From NCBI GenBank assembly GCA_963697915.1, contig OY969103.1, positions 1-64,000 of the forward strand: a DNA stretch of 64,000 bases. Direction: 5' to 3'. Positions 63,717-64,000 of this stretch are shown here, piece after piece. Source of the stretch: VRUE01 sp963697915. Lineage in GTDB: Bacteria; Actinomycetota; Thermoleophilia; Solirubrobacterales; 70-9. Positions within the stretch are counted from its first letter, which is position 1. Each line of letters opens with the position of its first letter. The position numbers were made by a program, and so were the translations under genes. The notes beneath the pieces were generated by a model that ran no database searches, was not told the DNA's origin, and saw only the letters and a program-made list of their open reading frames with translations.

Positions 63717-64000
63717 GCGCTTCGGCGCTGCCAGATATCGACTGGAAGTGAAGGTCGGACCGAAGCGGGCGGAGTCTGTATGGCGGCGTGCCAACCGCGC
63801 TCAAGCTCGCGGAGCTCAAGCCGAGAGCGGCGGTCTTCTGCCTCAGCGAGTATCCCGGCCAAATCATCGCGGGCACGATCGGGACCAAGTGCGGCGATTT
63901 CGGCCATGAGCTCCTCGGCACAGGCGCGGTTGTGGGCGTGTCGATCACGCTGACTTTCGGGCACCTCACCCTCGGTGTGGTGCCCGCATTTACATGGAAG
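63713..64000 (-). CDS. Partial protein running off the right edge
   Basis: A minus-strand frame is open from the right edge to a stop at 63713 (about 95 codons in view). It begins LPCKCGHHTEGEVPESQRDR, whose CxCG could be part of a zinc site, and continues with a helical, charged stretch (EELMAEIAALGPDRARDDLA, GILAEAEDRRSRLELRELER). The end is ASVRPSLPVDIWQRRSA. An internal GTG at 63964 could be a start, but the open frame extends past it. Family unknown. It overlaps the convergent 177-aa gene by 4 nt. Confidence 0.5.
   Translation of the reverse strand, partial: LPCKCGHHTEGEVPESQRDRHAHNRACAEELMAEIAALGPDRARDDLAGILAEAEDRRSRLELRELERGWHAAIQTPPASVRPSLPVDIWQRRSA

Noticed and set aside
1..64000. 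CRISPR arrays, insertion sequences, rRNA genes, replication origin
   Set aside because: No regularly spaced direct repeats, transposase-like proteins with terminal repeats, rRNA sequence or DnaA-box clusters were noticed.

Overview
The window is GC-rich, tightly packed and almost entirely coded on the minus strand, with frequent 1-8 nt gene overlaps (TGATG, GTGA, TTGA, ATGA). Gene content points to an actinobacterium, most likely of the class Thermoleophilia (Solirubrobacterales). Reasons are RNase Y and RodZ beside FtsK/RecA, GatCAB, a secreted protein with Ig-like repeats and a basic Cys tail, abundant GTG/TTG starts and apparently leaderless promoters. This placement is inference from gene content, not a database match.

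Layout. 1-4795 (minus): UDP-sulfoquinovose synthase, then acetolactate synthase large and small subunits, then isochorismate synthase, which is cut by the left edge. 4840-8957 (plus): two paralogous GT-C (family 39-like) membrane glycosyltransferases and a DUF2304-GT2 fusion. A small secreted Cys protein lies between the two paralogues on the minus strand. 8938-14096: Ada-AlkA fusion DNA-repair protein, NTF2-like protein, secreted PQQ-type sugar dehydrogenase, zinc-ribbon membrane protein and type II NADH dehydrogenase, which has a 25-bp palindrome in its promoter. 14421-19700 (minus): miaB-miaA-gatC-gatA-gatB, with miaA frameshifted at a homopolymer. 19773-27611: small membrane protein, rny, recA, thpR, cinA, rodZ and ftsK. 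27655-35658: coiled-coil and Rpf-like cell-wall proteins, then an arginine operon transcribed argC-argJ-argB-argD-X-Y-argG with two unknown genes inside. 35651-44465: thrS, infC, rpmI, rplT, trmH-like, pheS and pheT, with a plus-strand UDP-GlcNAc 2-epimerase inserted between infC and rpmI.

44467-60573 is more mosaic. It holds a large membrane protein, a cupin, tRNA-Val, an MFS transporter, a DUF1778/GNAT toxin-antitoxin pair and tRNA-Cys. It continues with DedA, small enzyme operons, an acyl-CoA dehydrogenase operon divergent from a DEAD/DEAH-type helicase, a SHMT, a secreted Ig-like protein and a broken AbiEii-type nucleotidyltransferase. At 60574-60615 lies the 3' part of a tRNA-Gly(GCC), still followed by its own terminator. 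This is the expected scar of tRNA-targeted integration. Everything to its right (toxin-antitoxin pair, a 372-aa orphan of visibly lower GC, a 177-aa orphan and a gene running off the right edge) is best read as one end of an integrated island whose other end lies outside the window.

How the parts fit: the left half is housekeeping (branched-chain and arginine biosynthesis, tRNA charging and modification, amidotransferase, recombination, chromosome segregation). The accessory material clusters at the tRNA genes. The best candidates for undescribed biology are the tRNA-Gly island and its orphan proteins, the sulfoquinovose/GT-C/GT2 neighbourhood, the palindromic promoter of the NADH dehydrogenase, and in-frame palindromic insertions inside gatA, pheT and a membrane-protein gene.
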